Below are positions 1 to 13,986 of a stretch of DNA of 64,000 bases, in pieces; the stretch's first letter is position 1, and every line of letters starts with the position of its first letter. The position numbers and the translations under genes were made by a program. The notes beneath the pieces were generated by a model. It saw only the letters and a program-made list of their open reading frames with translations, ran no database searches and was not told where the DNA came from. The stretch lies in assembly GCA_004335835.1 (NCBI GenBank), contig RWJK01001001.1, positions 1 to 64,000 on the forward strand, written 5' to 3'. This stretch comes from Scenedesmus sp. ARA3. Taxonomy: Eukaryota > Chlorophyta > Chlorophyceae > Sphaeropleales > Scenedesmaceae.

Positions 1-330
1 GCTGCTGCTGCAGTTGGCAGCTGGTGCGGCTGGCCGCCCCTGTGCACTGCGCAGCCAAGGACGGCACGGTGTTGATGGAGGCGGTGCATGGCGGGTTGGA
101 GCTGTTCCAGTGCAACACGCTGCTGCGGCCAGGATGCCTTGCAGCAGCCTGCATCAGCAGCAGCAGCAAGGCCACACAGGGCGATGTGCAGCAGCGCAGT
201 GATGAAGATGATGGTGGTGGTGCTGCAGACCCAGCTGCTGCTGCAGGTGGTGCCAGCTGCCAAGAGGAGGAGGGTGTGGCTGCTGTTGCTGCTGCAAACG
301 CTGCAGATGGCAGCGGTGACATGGACAATG

Positions 331-373
<43 letters not shown>

Positions 374-1106
374 CAATGCCGCAGGAGGTAGCCTGGAGGG
401 TGCTGCAGGCAGCAGCAGCAGCAGCAGGGTGTGGCTGTTCTGTGCTGACCCGCTGTGCCTGCTCAGCCGGCCCAGCACCACGCTTGAGGTGGAGCTGCCA
501 GAGTGGTGAGTGCTTGCTTGCCCAGGCGCTGCTTGCCTCATGATACTAGATATAGTGAGCAATAGCATCAACACTGCTTAAAGGGTGACAGAGGCTGTGC
601 TGAATGCCAGACGTGCAGGAAATTTTCCCTGTTGCACTGCAGCAGCTGCTGCGCTGCATACAAGTCACCACATTGATGTACCACCGACCACAGTAGCGTG
701 TAATGGTACCAGATGTATGCATCCTCCGTGACTAAGTATACAAAAGTATGGCTCTGTTTCTGTTGCTGCGTGCATGTATGTCTTCGCTATCTGCAGGCGC
801 TGGAGCCTGGCCTGCAGCAGCGGCATCACGCTGAGCGGTTGAGCCACATCCTAAAACCACATCATCTCAACAATGAATTGTTTTGTTTGTGCCTGTCGCA
901 ACAGGCGCTGGAGCCTGGCCTGCAGCAGCGGCATCACGCTGAGCAGCGACGAGGTTGGGGAGCTGCAGGGCATGGGCATGCAGCTCACGGGCCCCCCACC
1001 TGCTGCTGCTGCTGGTGATGGTGATGGCTGTGAAGAGGTGGAGGGGGATGCCGGCAGCAGTGAGGTGTGCAAGGAGCTGTTCAAAGAGGAGGCAGAGGAC
1101 AGCTGA
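1..1106 (+). CDS. 3' part of an unrecognised protein gene (partial at window edge)
   Basis: Two exons are visible. The first is open from the window edge to 505 and ends TG|GTGAGT in phase 2. The second runs from 905, after AACAG, to the TGA at 1104-1106. The joined junction reads ELPEW-RWSLACSSG and stays in frame. The product holds an Ala/Ser-rich stretch with a CAG run (340-371) read as alanine, then a segment VWLFCADPLCLLSRPSTTLE, then a Glu/Asp-rich C-terminus ending FKEEAEDS. I do not recognise a family. The 5' end lies outside the window. The last exon is flanked by partial copies of itself on both sides (797-835 and 1214-1386), the first example of the junction echoes seen across the window. 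The exon structure is well supported and the function unknown. Confidence 0.6.
797..835 (+). repeat. acceptor-side echo of the terminal exon
   Basis: The first ~39 bases of the exon at 905, with a preceding CTGCAG acceptor, occur 108 bp upstream. The copy then diverges and lacks the rest of the exon, so it lies inside the intron as a decoy acceptor. Confidence 0.75.
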
Positions 1107-1213
1107 ACGACCAAGAATAGGGGGTGAAGTTGGCACACTTTGTGGCCAATACCAGGAAGGACACACTAGGAATCTGTCAGCTCCTTGAATGTGAGTGTGA
1201 GGAGGAGCCGGGC

Positions 1214-1386
1214 TGCTGAGCAGCGACGAGGTTGGGGAGCTGCAGGGCTTGGGCATACAGCTCACCGGGCCGCCACCTGCTGCTGCTGCTGGCGATGGTT
1301 GTGATGGCTGTGAGGAGGAGGATGGGGATGCTGGCAGCAGTGAAGTGTGCAAGGAGCTGTTCAAAGAGGAGGAAGAGGGCAGCTGA
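1214..1386 (+). repeat. 3' echo of the terminal exon, beyond the stop
   Basis: This is a ~173-base near copy of 945-1106, including the CTGAGCAGCGACGAGG start, the Ala run, the acidic tail and the TGA. It lies about 110 bp after the real stop. It differs by scattered substitutions and small indels (for example GAGGAAGAG for GAGGCAGAG), so it is a diverged duplication rather than an identical assembly repeat. Confidence 0.8.
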
Positions 1387-4300
1387 AAGAATGTGGGTTT
1401 GATAAGGGGCGGGGCTGCTGCCTGTGGTTTATGACGCATCACATGTGCACGGCTGGGCAGGCAATGCACTGCCAAAGGGCTTGTCATGCGCATTAGCACG
1501 CAACAAATCGCATGCTCACTTGCATGGCATGAGGCGTGGCAATGTGCTCTGGCATATACAATACGACCTTACGTTGTTATTTATGACATGTACACGGTGT
1601 TGACCACACAATCGTCTCGGACTGTTGAGACCTGACTGTGACAAAGTTGACCTGACCATTCCTGGCGCTGTTTTGCACAGACGGCTTATGGTGTGATCGC
1701 TTGGCATCCATGGTCATTGCCGCCATCATGCATGATTGCATCCATTGACCAGGGGTCCCTGACAGCAGGAGGTGGTGCATGGCCGGCTGTTTGCAGCTGC
1801 CACTTTGCCAAAGGCGTTACTATCATGACAGACATTGCTGGACGCATCACTATGCAATTATGATTTATGTTGCACGTGCTATTTATCTGATTTCACTTTG
1901 GATTCAAACATGGACTGGTTGAGCCTGTGACCAACGAATGTGATGCATGCATGCTGAGCATCCACAGCAACTTGCAGCCAGCAAGGTGGCACTGCATGTG
2001 CTGTTCTGTATGAGGGCATGGCTTGCTGGTCTGATCGCTGCTGATGATGTGTGCTTGTTGGAATGGTGTGGCTTGATAGAGATGAATGCTTGCGGACACC
2101 GTGGTGCGGCAGCAGCTATGAGCAGCGGGTTGAGGGCGCTGGCTGCGCGTGGGTTCGCTTCCCATGTTGAGCAATCTTTCCTCAATTTTTTATTTTGATC
2201 AGCTGCTGTTCCATTGGTGTGAGGCACCCCGGCAGGTAGCTTCATCCTGCATGCAAGCGCGCAGCAGCTGCCCTCCCCGCTGAATTCCACCATGCAATGG
2301 CATTGGCGCTGATGCTCCCTTGATGATGGTGGTGGCAGTGGTGTGATTGATGGTCATGATCATGCATGCATGCAATGATTGCCTAAGCAGCCACAAGTGC
2401 ATCACCTGCAGTGCACTTGATTTACGGCTGCATCATGTTTGGCAGCGGCCCTGCTAGGCTTGCAGACGCGGCAATTTTCAACAGGTTTGACAGTTGATGG
2501 CCGGCCCAGACCGGGGATCTGTGTTGTGTTGTGGTTGTGTCATACTAATGTCGGAGTAGGAGCATGTCATTTTCCATGGTCAAAACATGGCCGGAGACCG
2601 GTCTCACAGCATCCGGCTGTCAAGTCACTGTTTGAACACACGTCATGCGCTGACTGGGTACTAACTTGTAGGAGCTTGTCTCCGGCTGTAGCTTCAAAAC
2701 ACCCAGGTGTTTAGCGGAGGCCTCCACCATTGGCGGCACATCATCAACTTGTCAGCGTGGTTTTGACCTTTCTCTGGTCTGTCCCTCAGGGCCTGACAAC
2801 TCGAAATCTCATCTATCTTTGCCCTGAGTGCTGTGTGATGGACAGGTTGACCAGCCCGTCTGACTCAGCGAAAAGCCCAACACAACTCCATCAGGCGGTG
2901 CACATGATCAGACAAGCTATACACAAGCCACTGGGGTTGCCTTGGCTGTTTTGCTGCAGCGGTTTAGGCACAGACCATCAACCGCTGATGCCCCAAACGC
3001 AACTGCAACAAGCCAATGCCAATTCCATGTCATGTCGTCTCCTTGAATGGTGATCAGCCTGCCCCGAGCCACCCCACAGCAGCATCCTTGCTACTGCAGC
3101 ATGTTCCTCCTGCTTCACCGCTGCTGCTTTTCTAATGCCTCAATATTTCTGAGTTTGTCTTGAATTTTCTTATGTGCAGGTTCATAGCTCAAACAATGGG
3201 CTGCTCTCGTCAGAGCACTAGGCCAGTGCTTTGCTGGTGCCGTGGTGAAGCAGTCGCTGGTGTCGAGCGTCTCACATGGGCGATGATTGCAGAATGCTCG
3301 TTGCTATTTTGTGCGACGGCATCAGCGACTGCTCGGAATCCGTGGCACCTGTGACAGCTCCAGCTGCAAGGCTAGGTGGGTGCAGCAAGGTGCAGTGATC
3401 TGGTGCTTAGAGATACACGCCTGCTGCAGCAGTTACGGCACATTGTGTGCATTTAGTATTCAAATAAGTCAATTGGCAGCAAACGCTGCATGGAGCTTGC
3501 GGTTACTGCCTGTAGCTTGCAGTGGTTTGTAATGCATGCAAGCAGCTGTAGTACAGATCAAACCAGGGTTGCCATCTGCAGAGCTGCAGCTGGGCCTTCA
3601 TGTCCACGAACGACTTAAAGTTCATTACACTGCTGCCAAGCTTCCAGGTCAAGACATACATTTTGCTGCTTTGTTCAGACACCACACGTCAGCACCGTCC
3701 ATGTCTGCATGTGCATGAGTATTTACTTCTCCATGCTGCATCCTCTTCCTTCCACTGCTGCTTCACTCCAGCGCCTTGCCTAGCACGCAACTAAAACCCC
3801 TGTCCACAGAACCCTATTGTGCACCAAACGTCAAAGTTCCGCCCTGCTGTTTGCCCTGCTGTCATCCTGCAGGCACCGCCCGGGTGATGCCTCCAGCATA
3901 GCAGCAGCAGGAGGGCCCTGCTGCTGTATGTACCCTTCCCTGCCGCCACCCCTGGGCCAGATAGATGCCCAGAGAGCAGCAGCGTTTGACTTTGACTTTG
4001 ACCAGCTGGCTGGTCGAAGTCGACGCTGCTGCTCGCAAGTGAAGACGGCACTCTTACGGGCAGCGGCAATTGGTTGGCTGCGAACAGTAAAGGGGGCAGC
4101 GTCCGGGCCACACCAAGCGTGTGTTGCATGCATGAACGAGACGCCGGCATGCATGCGCGTGCGGGCGTACAGGTTTGAGCCCTGGCGCCGTGGGTAGAGG
4201 CACAACGACTTTCTGCCCACTGCCCTGTTCAAGACATGCCGCGATTGGCATGGCAGGGCATGCACGGGCTCGGGCTCTGCCGGAAACAATGCCAATGAGG

Positions 4301-7300
4301 CAATTGTTATTTTCGGGTCAAGCGCCACAGCGTGCGCCCCCGTACAGCAGCAGCAATGGGAGCCAGTGAGCCCCGCCTGCTTCATAGCGCTGGAAGCTTT
4401 GTACAGCTACAGCAAGACAGGCTGCGAGCCAACAGCGGCCGCAGCATCTCAGGCTGTGTGCGCCAGTGCGCGCCACAGCAGCAGACCTCCCGTACTAAGT
4501 GAGTTGGCGCAGCTGAGATGAGAATGCTGTGTATATTGCTGCTGCTGCGTGGCGCGGTGGGATGTTAGTCACATGTTCAGAAAGACAGCAGCTGCATGCC
4601 ACAGCAGCAGACCTCCCGCACTAGGTGCGTGAGCACTGCTGAGCTGTATGTGCTGTGTCTCTGCTGCCTGGCGAGGCGCATGTTACAAACGTTACACGCA
4701 TGTTTGACCAGCCAACAGCTGCATGCCAGAGTAACCGGCCAACATAGCCTGCCCTACTATGCTGACTGCAGCAGCTGAATGCAGCATGCAGCATGCAGAA
4801 TGCATTACTTGCGCTGCAGCTGATTGGCCCCGCTGCCATTCCCGCCCTGCCTTTCCTCATCTGGCCCGTGCCACTGCCAGGTATGTGCGAGGAGCGGTTC
4901 CCCTTTCCCCCAGTCAGTCCCTGAGCACTGCTGGGGTCCAGGACAGCCCTGCCAACAGCTGGCAGCGGCTTAGCAGCTTTTTGAATGCCGGGCCGCAGCA
5001 AGCAGCTGCGGCCGGGGTCTGCCCGCCTGGCGCTGCCGGCTGCACTGCGGCCCACCTGCCCGCGGCCGTGCACCGCGGCGTAGCTGGCAGCACAGCTTTC
5101 CTGCAAGTGGTTTCCTGCAAGGAGTTTCCTGCAAGCTGGCTTGGCGGCCGCCGAGGCAGCAGGCAGAGCTGGAGCAGTAAATGGTGCAGGAGAGGTGCTG
5201 CTGCTGCTGGAGCTGTGTGGTGTCACACCGCCGCAGGAGGGCCGGTGAGTGCGGCGACTGGCGCTGGCTTGGCACGAATCGTGTTGGTGGCGCCCTATTT
5301 TCGTTTCTGAGCGCAGCGCAGCACAACGCAGCATCAGCTTGATGCTGCTTGCTGCTGGTGGCTTGCCATGCAAGGGAACGCTGTACTGTGAGGGCAGGGC
5401 TCACCAGCTTGCAACATTTATCTCTTGCACCGGAGCCTGCTGACACTGCTGCTGTCGATGTGTGTGGTAGTTTCTTGCCTTTTTAAGGACCGGTCGGGGT
5501 TGCTTTTTTCTCTGCCCAATGAGGCTGTCATAGGCTCCCCAACGGGTGAGGTTACTCTTGTAACTTCCAAAATGTGCGGCCCCCGCTGCTGCAGGCAGTG
5601 GAGCTCGCTGGCGACGGCGGGCAAGCCCCCTGTTACGAGGGCGATGGTCGTGTCATGGTACATGCTGTGCGTGGTAATCCTGGGCGGATCAGGACAGCCG
5701 CGGCTGCGGAGGCGGCCCGGCTGGTGCGCTGATGGCCATGGTCATTGATGGCTGGGAGACGGCTGCTGATGGGTGAGGGGCGGCTTGCAGGAGTGCTTGC
5801 AGGACAGCTTGCAGGACAGCTCGCAGCAAGGAGTCTGCTGGGTGTTGCAAGCTGTGTGACTGTAGCATCTTCGGCTGTTGTACTTGGAGCTCTGCTCATG
5901 CTGCAGCATGTGCGTCATATGCGTGCGCGTATGCCCTGCACAGCATCATGTGTTGCATTGGAGGGGCTCTGGGGCAGGCTGTCGCGCGCACTGTCACAAG
6001 CACGGCAGCAGCAGAATGATGCAGGATGACTGTCCACAAGCAACAGCAGCGAGGCGCCACGTGCTTGGGCTAGGACGTGCCGCCAGCTGCTGGAGATGCA
6101 GTTATGTTGGGAGCAGGTGAGGACTCGCTTTGTCTGTTGTTCTTTATGTGCCGCAGCAGCGCGGGGCTCACCTTCCATGTGCGCAGGTGTTTGGCGAGAT
6201 ACCAGCCGGGCTGGTTTTCAGCCATACCTTGCGGCATCGGCAACGCGCCTTACCGGGTGGGGAGGTGCAGGAAGTGCCTCCCGGCAGGAGCAATTGAGCA
6301 GCATATGCAATGCAGCCCGCAGTGAGGCTGGCAAGAGCATACAGTCCAGCTGATGTCGGCAGTGGCAGCAGCGATTGGGTGCAGGGCAGGGCTTGCAGGA
6401 CCTGCGGGCAGAACTACTCGCCAGGAGGTGCATTACCTCCCAGTGGAGCTGAGAAATTGGCCACGCTGTTGTTCCGTGGTGTAGCATCCTATTTCCGTTG
6501 ATAGACGTTTTTCGGTGCTGAGATGCCTGTAACTCACATTCAGCCGATCGAACATACAGGAGCAGAAGCAGGAGCTGCACATGTTTGCAATCTGAGGTTC
6601 AGCAGCCATGGGGGCCTTTTGGGGGACAAACTCAGGCAATGTTAGTGCTCATTATGCTGCATTATGCTTGCAATGTTTGAGCTGCATGCACGTTCTAACC
6701 CTTGAATGCAGTCCATGCAGCCTGTCATGGCTCGGAAACGGGCTGTGTTCCCGTCGTCAATCCAAGGTTTGCGTTATGTTCTTAGGGCAAACGACCACAC
6801 AGAGTGAGCATTCAGCTGATGCAAAACGTCTTCCCTGCAACTCTCAATACACACAGGCTGTGGATTCCATGCACAAATGAACATCTTGCCTGTGCCAAGG
6901 GTCAAGTACAAGGCCACTGCCCATCAGCAAATGCTGATGTGGCAAAAGCACACAGCAAGCTTCCGCAAAAACAGTGAGACGTGAGATTGAGTACGGCCCC
7001 TCCATATGCTGCGCAGGTCGTGAATTGTTTGGCCCGCAACCCATCCGCCCTCGTTTTAACAGGACCAGCATTGCAGATAATGCTCTGGTCCGCTCGGTGA
7101 CGACTGCAATCGCTGTAACTTCACCGGGCTAACCTCGGTGTCTCATGATCTGATCTTCAGCTGCTGCTTGCGCTGATAGGTGGACGTGTGCTTGGATTGC
7201 GGTCGTTGTAAACAGCATTGTATGCTGTGTCTCCTGCTGTGCCGCATGTAGACAGCTAGACGTGCTTGTAGTTGTGGTGCAGTAGTTGTCTTCTACGGTG

Positions 7301-7320
7301 CAGCGTTCCTGCGGTGCAAT
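1387..7320. other. 5.9 kb without a supportable gene
   Basis: No reading frame here shows a recognisable domain or a consistent set of exons. It holds scattered CAG/CTG runs, clusters of CCTGCAAG/CTTGCAGG (5095-5140 and 5787-5830), and a duplicated 125-bp block at 4467-4700. Open frames near 4760-5310 and 6310-6500 are Ala/Cys-rich and could hide weak exons. One of them, with CRTCGQNYSPGG near 6400, looks faintly zinc-ribbon-like. I could not link them into a gene. Confidence 0.5.
4467..4700. repeat. tandem duplication, ~125 bp period
   Basis: GCCACAGCAGCAGACCTCCC followed by G(T/C)ACTA occurs at about 4471 and again at about 4596, with weaker similarity continuing on both sides. The period equals that of the exon-edge echoes elsewhere, although no gene is recognised here. 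Confidence 0.6.
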
Positions 7321-7356
<36 letters not shown>

Positions 7357-7458
7357 ACTCACCGCGGTCAGCTGGCCTGCAGCATGCGTGTGGTATTGCT
7401 TGTACACAACACTCTCACTGCATTGTACTGCACTACCACAGGGTGCTCCAAGGGCAGC

Positions 7459-9146
<1,688 letters not shown>

Positions 9147-10341
9147 GAGGTCGGCAGCCACCACAACAGCAGTGGAGCAGGAGTTGCAAAGGGTGAGTTT
9201 TCAATTCATCATTGGTTGCATTGGGATGTATCAGGAAGTGAAGAGTGTTGGTCGGATGGTGTTGTGATGGGGGCAACAATCATGCAACGTATCTGCAGCA
9301 ACACCGCACCCTATGTACGTGTAGTCAGGCGTAGTGCACATTGTCTGCTGGCGGCTGCAGCTTTGATGGAGACTGCTTGTGCATGTCAACCGCCGTTGGC
9401 ATGTGGGTAGCGTGCATTTGTGCTTTTGAGCTGATGCGGGCTGTGCGTGGCTTGCGTGCATGCAGATGTGGGGTGTGCTGGTGTGTTGTTAGCCAGTATG
9501 GCGTCTGCCCTTACTGTGGAGAGGTTGGACGAGGGCGATCAACTGTACAGTAGAAATTTGAATTCAATTCCTCAGCTGTTTTTGTCCGGGTGCTGGGCAC
9601 CTCATGTGCCTCCGGGAGGCTCCTGTGATAGGGTTCTGGGCGCGCTGGCGGGCCATTGCCTCCTGTCCCCTGGCAATCAAGTGCGCTCAATTGTGCTGTC
9701 TTTACGAGGCCCAGCTGTGTGTAGTAGCATCTAGCGCCTACTGCAGCTGGGTGGTGAATGATGCTGCTGGTGCTGATTTGGCTGTTTAATACTTGGCTCA
9801 ACCTTCAGTTCACTGTCCTTTATGATCGAGCATCAGCGTCAGCGTTGTGTTTTTCCAGTTTGGCAACTGATCAAATTGCTTGATCACAACCATGGTTGGC
9901 TAGACACATGACTACAGCTGTGTTGGCATTGCAGCGCCACTACGGCAGGCATAACATGCCAATTCGAGCAAAATGGAAGTCATGGGCAGGACGGTTCAAA
10001 CTTGTATACGCAGTGCACCTGCCTGCGATGTCATTGACATTATGTCACAGACGCGAGCCTGGTTACACTGGGTCTCTGAGTTCGTAACACCGCACACGTG
10101 CTGAACCCAGCCAGCTGCGAGATACTTCTGGTTAACAGTACACACTGACGCCCTATCCTGCGCATGCTTCGCCTCTGGCGCTCTTCGTCAGCAGTTCAAA
10201 CTAAATTGAACGAACTCCGCATACACAGCAGTTCACGCCCTACACGTACAGCTTCCGGCTGTTTCAGAAACCTGAGCTGCGTATCTAAGGCGCTGATTGT
10301 GCCTCTCGCTGCGTTGTTGACCTCAGCACGCCTCTCACGCC
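9147..10341. other. 1.2 kb intergenic, no gene seen
   Basis: This stretch separates the LRR gene from the GRF/3CxxC zinc-finger gene, both on the plus strand. It should hold the 3' UTR of one and the promoter of the other. I see no domain, tRNA or clear repeat. Confidence 0.5.
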
Positions 10342-10921
10342 ATGGCTGAGAACAGGCCCCTCTGCGATTGTGGTCGCCCAGCTGCTCTTAAGAAGGTGAC
10401 AGACGCCGGTAAAGCCACATACGGCAGATGGTGAGCCGATCATGCTCGGATAGCAGCGCATGGCAAGTTGGTGCTGCTGCAGTGTCATTGTGTTTGGTGA
10501 CAAGAGCGCTGTACACGATTACATTAAATGCAGGCTTCAAATGGCCTTGAGACAGCTTACCTGTGCAACTTCATTGTTCAACATCATGGAGCAGCTAATC
10601 TGCCATGCACAAAGGAGCAGCTTCTGCACAGAAACAAGAGCATCACTATGGGCATGCAGTGCATGCCATGCACAGTCAGCAGCCCGCTGCATTGCATTGC
10701 AATCTGATTGAAGCAAACTCTCCCTGCGCACAACAATGCAGTCCTACAAACTTCGCTCGGCTTAGCAGAGCCTACACACTCTCTTGGCGCACCCAGTAAC
10801 CCGGCTCTTTTCTGCAGGTTCTGGGGCTGCAAGAACTTCAATGACAGCCGCAAGCCGTGCCGCTTTTTTGAGTGGTATGGTGGTGATGATGATGATCAGC
10901 CAGAGCTGGGCAAGGTGCGCG

Positions 10922-10953
<32 letters not shown>

Positions 10954-12548
10954 CATGTCACCAAAATCTGTGCTGGTATCAGGTAGAAGTAGCAAATGCC
11001 CATGGCTTGGGCAAGGTGCGCGGCAGCAGCAGCAGCAAAAGACATGTTACCAAAACCTATGCTGGTATCAGGTAGAGGTAGCAAATGCCCATGCTTTTGG
11101 GCAAGGTGCGCGGCAGCAGCAGCAGCAGAACAGCAGCAGCAGAAGGCGCAATAGCAGCAAATGGATCATTGTTACCAGCAGCAGCTGCACTATGCAGATG
11201 CCGTCGGCAAAGGGAAAGGTATAAATATATAAAATCGTACTTTAGGGTCAGCCAGGCAGGCAGGCCTTGCAGCTGCCGCGGCATCATGAGCCGCATGCCC
11301 TATATGCTGCTACCTGGCTGCAGGTGTCTGCTGACCTGCAAACCGTTCCCGGCAGCGCTAACGAGTACCGCTGCGCCCTGTGCCAGCAGGATGTGGCCAT
11401 CACAAGTACTCAGGAAAGTTTCTGTATGCTGCTGGCTGCCTGCAGGTGTCTGCTGACCTGCAAAAGGTCCCCGGCAGCTCCAATGAGTACCGCTGCGCCC
11501 TGTGCCAGCAGGATGTGGCCATCGGAGGGCAGCACGTGTGCAGGGCATACGGCACGTATCAGTGCAGCTGCGGCAACCGCTGGTGAGAGTTGGCAGCGAT
11601 TGTGTAAAGCAGTGACAATGCGAGGGCAAGCGGGGATGCATTGCTGTTGGGCATTGAGCCAGGGCAGTGCAGGGTCACGCCAGTCCTGCAGCAACTGTTG
11701 CAGGCGCGGCAGGGCGAGCCACCGCAGCAGCAGGCGTGCACAGGCAGCAGGCAGGCACAGGCAGCAGCTGCATGCATCATGCACTGGTAGCGCATCACCC
11801 TGGGCATGCGTGTGTCCACATGTGTGCTGCAGCTAGGTATGCAGCAGCAGTACGCATGCATGAAATGTTGGACGTGAAAGTTATGAGCACAGGACGGCAG
11901 AATCAGCTGGCAAGTGCACCTGTTGATGCTCACATGGGAGGTGCGGCAGCTTCATCAGGCCCTAAGGTCTGCTCAACAGCATTGAACGTGCTGCTTGCAC
12001 CCGCGCATGGCTGAAGACATTTTTGCTTTGTGTGCTGCTGCTGCAGGACATCTGGGTACAGCTGGGCAGGCAATGCGCAGCAGTGCAAGAGGTGTGGCCA
12101 GGGCCAGGTGAGTTGAGGTTATGGTGTGCAGTTAACCACCCACACACCCTCACCTAACGTGTGTTTGTGTTGTATGCCAATGCGTAGCAGACTAGTATAA
12201 TGCCCATTGCAGGAAGTGGCAGCAAGCTCTTGCAGGCATTGCTACACGTAGACCACTGCAGCACCTAGCACGCACCTGCCCCTGCTGCCTGTCTTTTGTC
12301 CCTATTGTGTTCAACAGGAGCCGGAGAGCAGCCAGCCGCTGCAGCGAGTGGCGCGCAGGGGAGGCAGCGGGCGGCCCCACAATGCTGCCATGTGCGGCAT
12401 GTGCCAGGCGCTGGGGTACCCCTGCAACCTTGCTGCACAGACAGGGGCCCAGCCCGGCTTTGTGCAGCAGCAGCAGCAGCAGCAGGCTTATAGCAGCTAT
12501 GGAATGGCCTATACGTCATATGCAGGCAGCTACTATAGGCCCTTCTAA
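10342..12548 (+). CDS. GRF-type plus 3CxxC-type zinc-finger protein (204 aa, 5 exons)
   Basis: Exons: 10342-10430, 10818-10914, 11446-11582, 12047-12107, 12318-12548. Together they make 615 bases with every phase matching. Residues ~5-52 form a GRF zinc finger split by intron 1: CDCGRPAAL, then GRWFWGC, then KPCRFFEW, giving the Cys pattern and terminal aromatic-Trp of that family. An acidic DDDD linker follows. Residues ~75-145 hold CALCQQ, CSCGNRW, QCKRCGQ and then CGMCQALGYPC, resembling the 3CxxC (RTP-like) zinc-binding domain. The C-terminus is Gln/Tyr-rich (QQQQQQQAYSSYGMAYTSYA), prion-like in composition. GRF fingers bind single-stranded nucleic acid in known proteins, so a nucleic-acid role is plausible but inferred. 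Introns 2 and the 3' flank carry junction echoes. Confidence 0.75.
10908..11118 (+). repeat. minisatellite of the exon-2 donor (2 extra donors)
   Basis: A ~92-99-base unit beginning GGGCAAG|GTGCGCGGCAGCAG and ending GTAGCAAATGCCCATG is repeated in tandem. Donor copies lie at 10915 (real), 11016 and 11106. The unit starts with the last seven exon bases, so each copy keeps an intact GT donor context. Confidence 0.85.
11324..11401 (+). repeat. acceptor-side echo of the zinc-finger exon 3
   Basis: It begins CTGCAG|GTGTCTGCTGACCTGCA and copies the first ~78 bases of the exon at 11446, including the codons for YRCALCQQDVAI. Spacing is 122 bp. The copy lacks the second half of the exon and its donor. 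Confidence 0.85.
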
Positions 12549-12605
12549 CAAGTCAATGCACATGTGCAGCTGCGATAGTCATCTGCGGCAAACACCAACA
12601 TATGA

Positions 12606-12765
12606 GCGCTGGGCTTCCCCTGCAACCTGGCTGCACAGCCAGGAGCCCAGCCTGGCTTTGTGCAGCAGCAGCAGCTGCAGCATCAGCAGCAGCAGCAGCT
12701 GGCTTACAGCAGCTATGGCATGGCCTACATGTCATATGCTGGCAGCCACTACTGGCCCTGTTGCG
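12606..12765 (+). repeat. 3' echo of the terminal exon, beyond the stop
   Basis: A diverged copy of 12405-12545 (LGFPCNLAAQ, Gln run, AYSSYGMAYMSYAGSHY) lies ~60-220 bp after the real TAA. The final codons differ and no stop occurs at the equivalent place. Confidence 0.8.
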
Positions 12766-12954
12766 TTGGTAGTGCTGACAAGGCACGTGGATATAATAGC
12801 TCTTCTGTGTCCAAACAGTGGCATAAATTTGCAAGCTACACAAGCACCGCCAGCAGCAGTACGGTGTGGTTGGAGTGTAATGCTGCAGATGAAAGGAAGG
12901 TGCAGGTGTGCTCTGGTGGGTCTGCAGCTGCCGTGTTCAGCGCAGACATTAACA

Positions 12955-13095
12955 GAGTGATGGGTAACATGAGCAGGGTTGATGGGTAACATGAGCAGGT
13001 TGAAGGGTAACATGATGATGATGACACATGAGCAGGGTTGATGGGTACCATGAGCAGGGTTGAAGGGTAACATGATGATGATGACACATGAGCAG
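12955..13095. repeat. minisatellite built on GGGTAACATGAGCAGG
   Basis: Units of about 21-23 bases are nested in a ~61-bp higher unit that ends ATGATGATGACACATGAGCAGG, present about twice. Confidence 0.85.
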
Positions 13096-13986
13096 GAGCG
13101 AGCAGGGGGCGTGCCGCAGGGCAGGGAGTGAACTCAGTAAAGGTTTTACGCTAAAGTGTGCTTTTGCAAAATGTGCTGTCTGCAACTCTTTACAATGGGA
13201 GGCGTGCTGCTAGCAGCAGCACGTTGGTTCTCAAATGTGGGTTTCCACGCAGCTGTTGCTGCTGCAGCCAGGCTGCGGCAACTAGTTGCCCAGTACTGGG
13301 CAGCCTGCATGGCTGCAGCAGCTGCTGGCAGTTGCGCCATGTTCAGCTCGCTGCCCCTGGCTGCGAAACATACGCAGTTCAAATTTGTTAATTTCGACAA
13401 GGCGCCAACGATTGTTGTGCGGAGCAAAACACTACAAGCTGCAGCACTGTGTTGCTGATAGTAGCTTGCTGACTAATCCGGCCCGGGTTTGCCTGTCACC
13501 GGCTGTGCTGCACCGCGACATGAGATTGGCAGGTCAATTACAGACAGTCTTGTGCAACCATCAGCCACCTTACGACAATTGAATTCATAAGAGAATATAT
13601 CAACAGCGCAGGAACGCTGCTTTGACAACGCACAAAAGGGACTCGCTAGGTCCCAGACTGAAACTGGCTCCTCTCCGTCCATTAACCATCGTTATACCGG
13701 ATTTTAGCTGTATGGAGGAGATACAGGAAGAAAAGGTGAACTGACGGCGGCCTCCGCTCTTCCCAGGTTCCGTGCAATTCGGCAGCTCCAGGCTGCAACC
13801 ACTGCCCTTCCAGCCAGCCAGCAAGCACCGACAGAGTATAATTGTATTGATAGTGTCCTTTTTGTATGGGGATATACCGATGCTGCGTGTTGCAGCTGCC
13901 CAGCTTCCAGTTTCCCGCCCACCTGCTCATCAGCATTGCTTCCTGTCTCGCCGTATGTCTGCTGCCTTCGTTTCCTCTGTGTGCAG

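Larger units (their letters stand above)
12549..13986. other. intergenic with echo and minisatellite
   Basis: Apart from the exon echo (12606-12765) and a minisatellite at 12955-13095, no gene is supported. Upstream exons of the gene at 13987 must lie here or further upstream, because its first recognised exon opens with an acceptor and has no in-frame ATG. Confidence 0.45.

Noticed and set aside
3960..4030. Inverted repeat GACTTTGACTTTGACCAGC / GCTGGTCGAAGTC
   Set aside because: Short imperfect hairpin with no associated element or gene boundary.
4160..4230. tRNA-like T-arm text (AGGTTTGAGCCCTGG)
   Set aside because: No matching acceptor, D-arm or anticodon arm on either strand.
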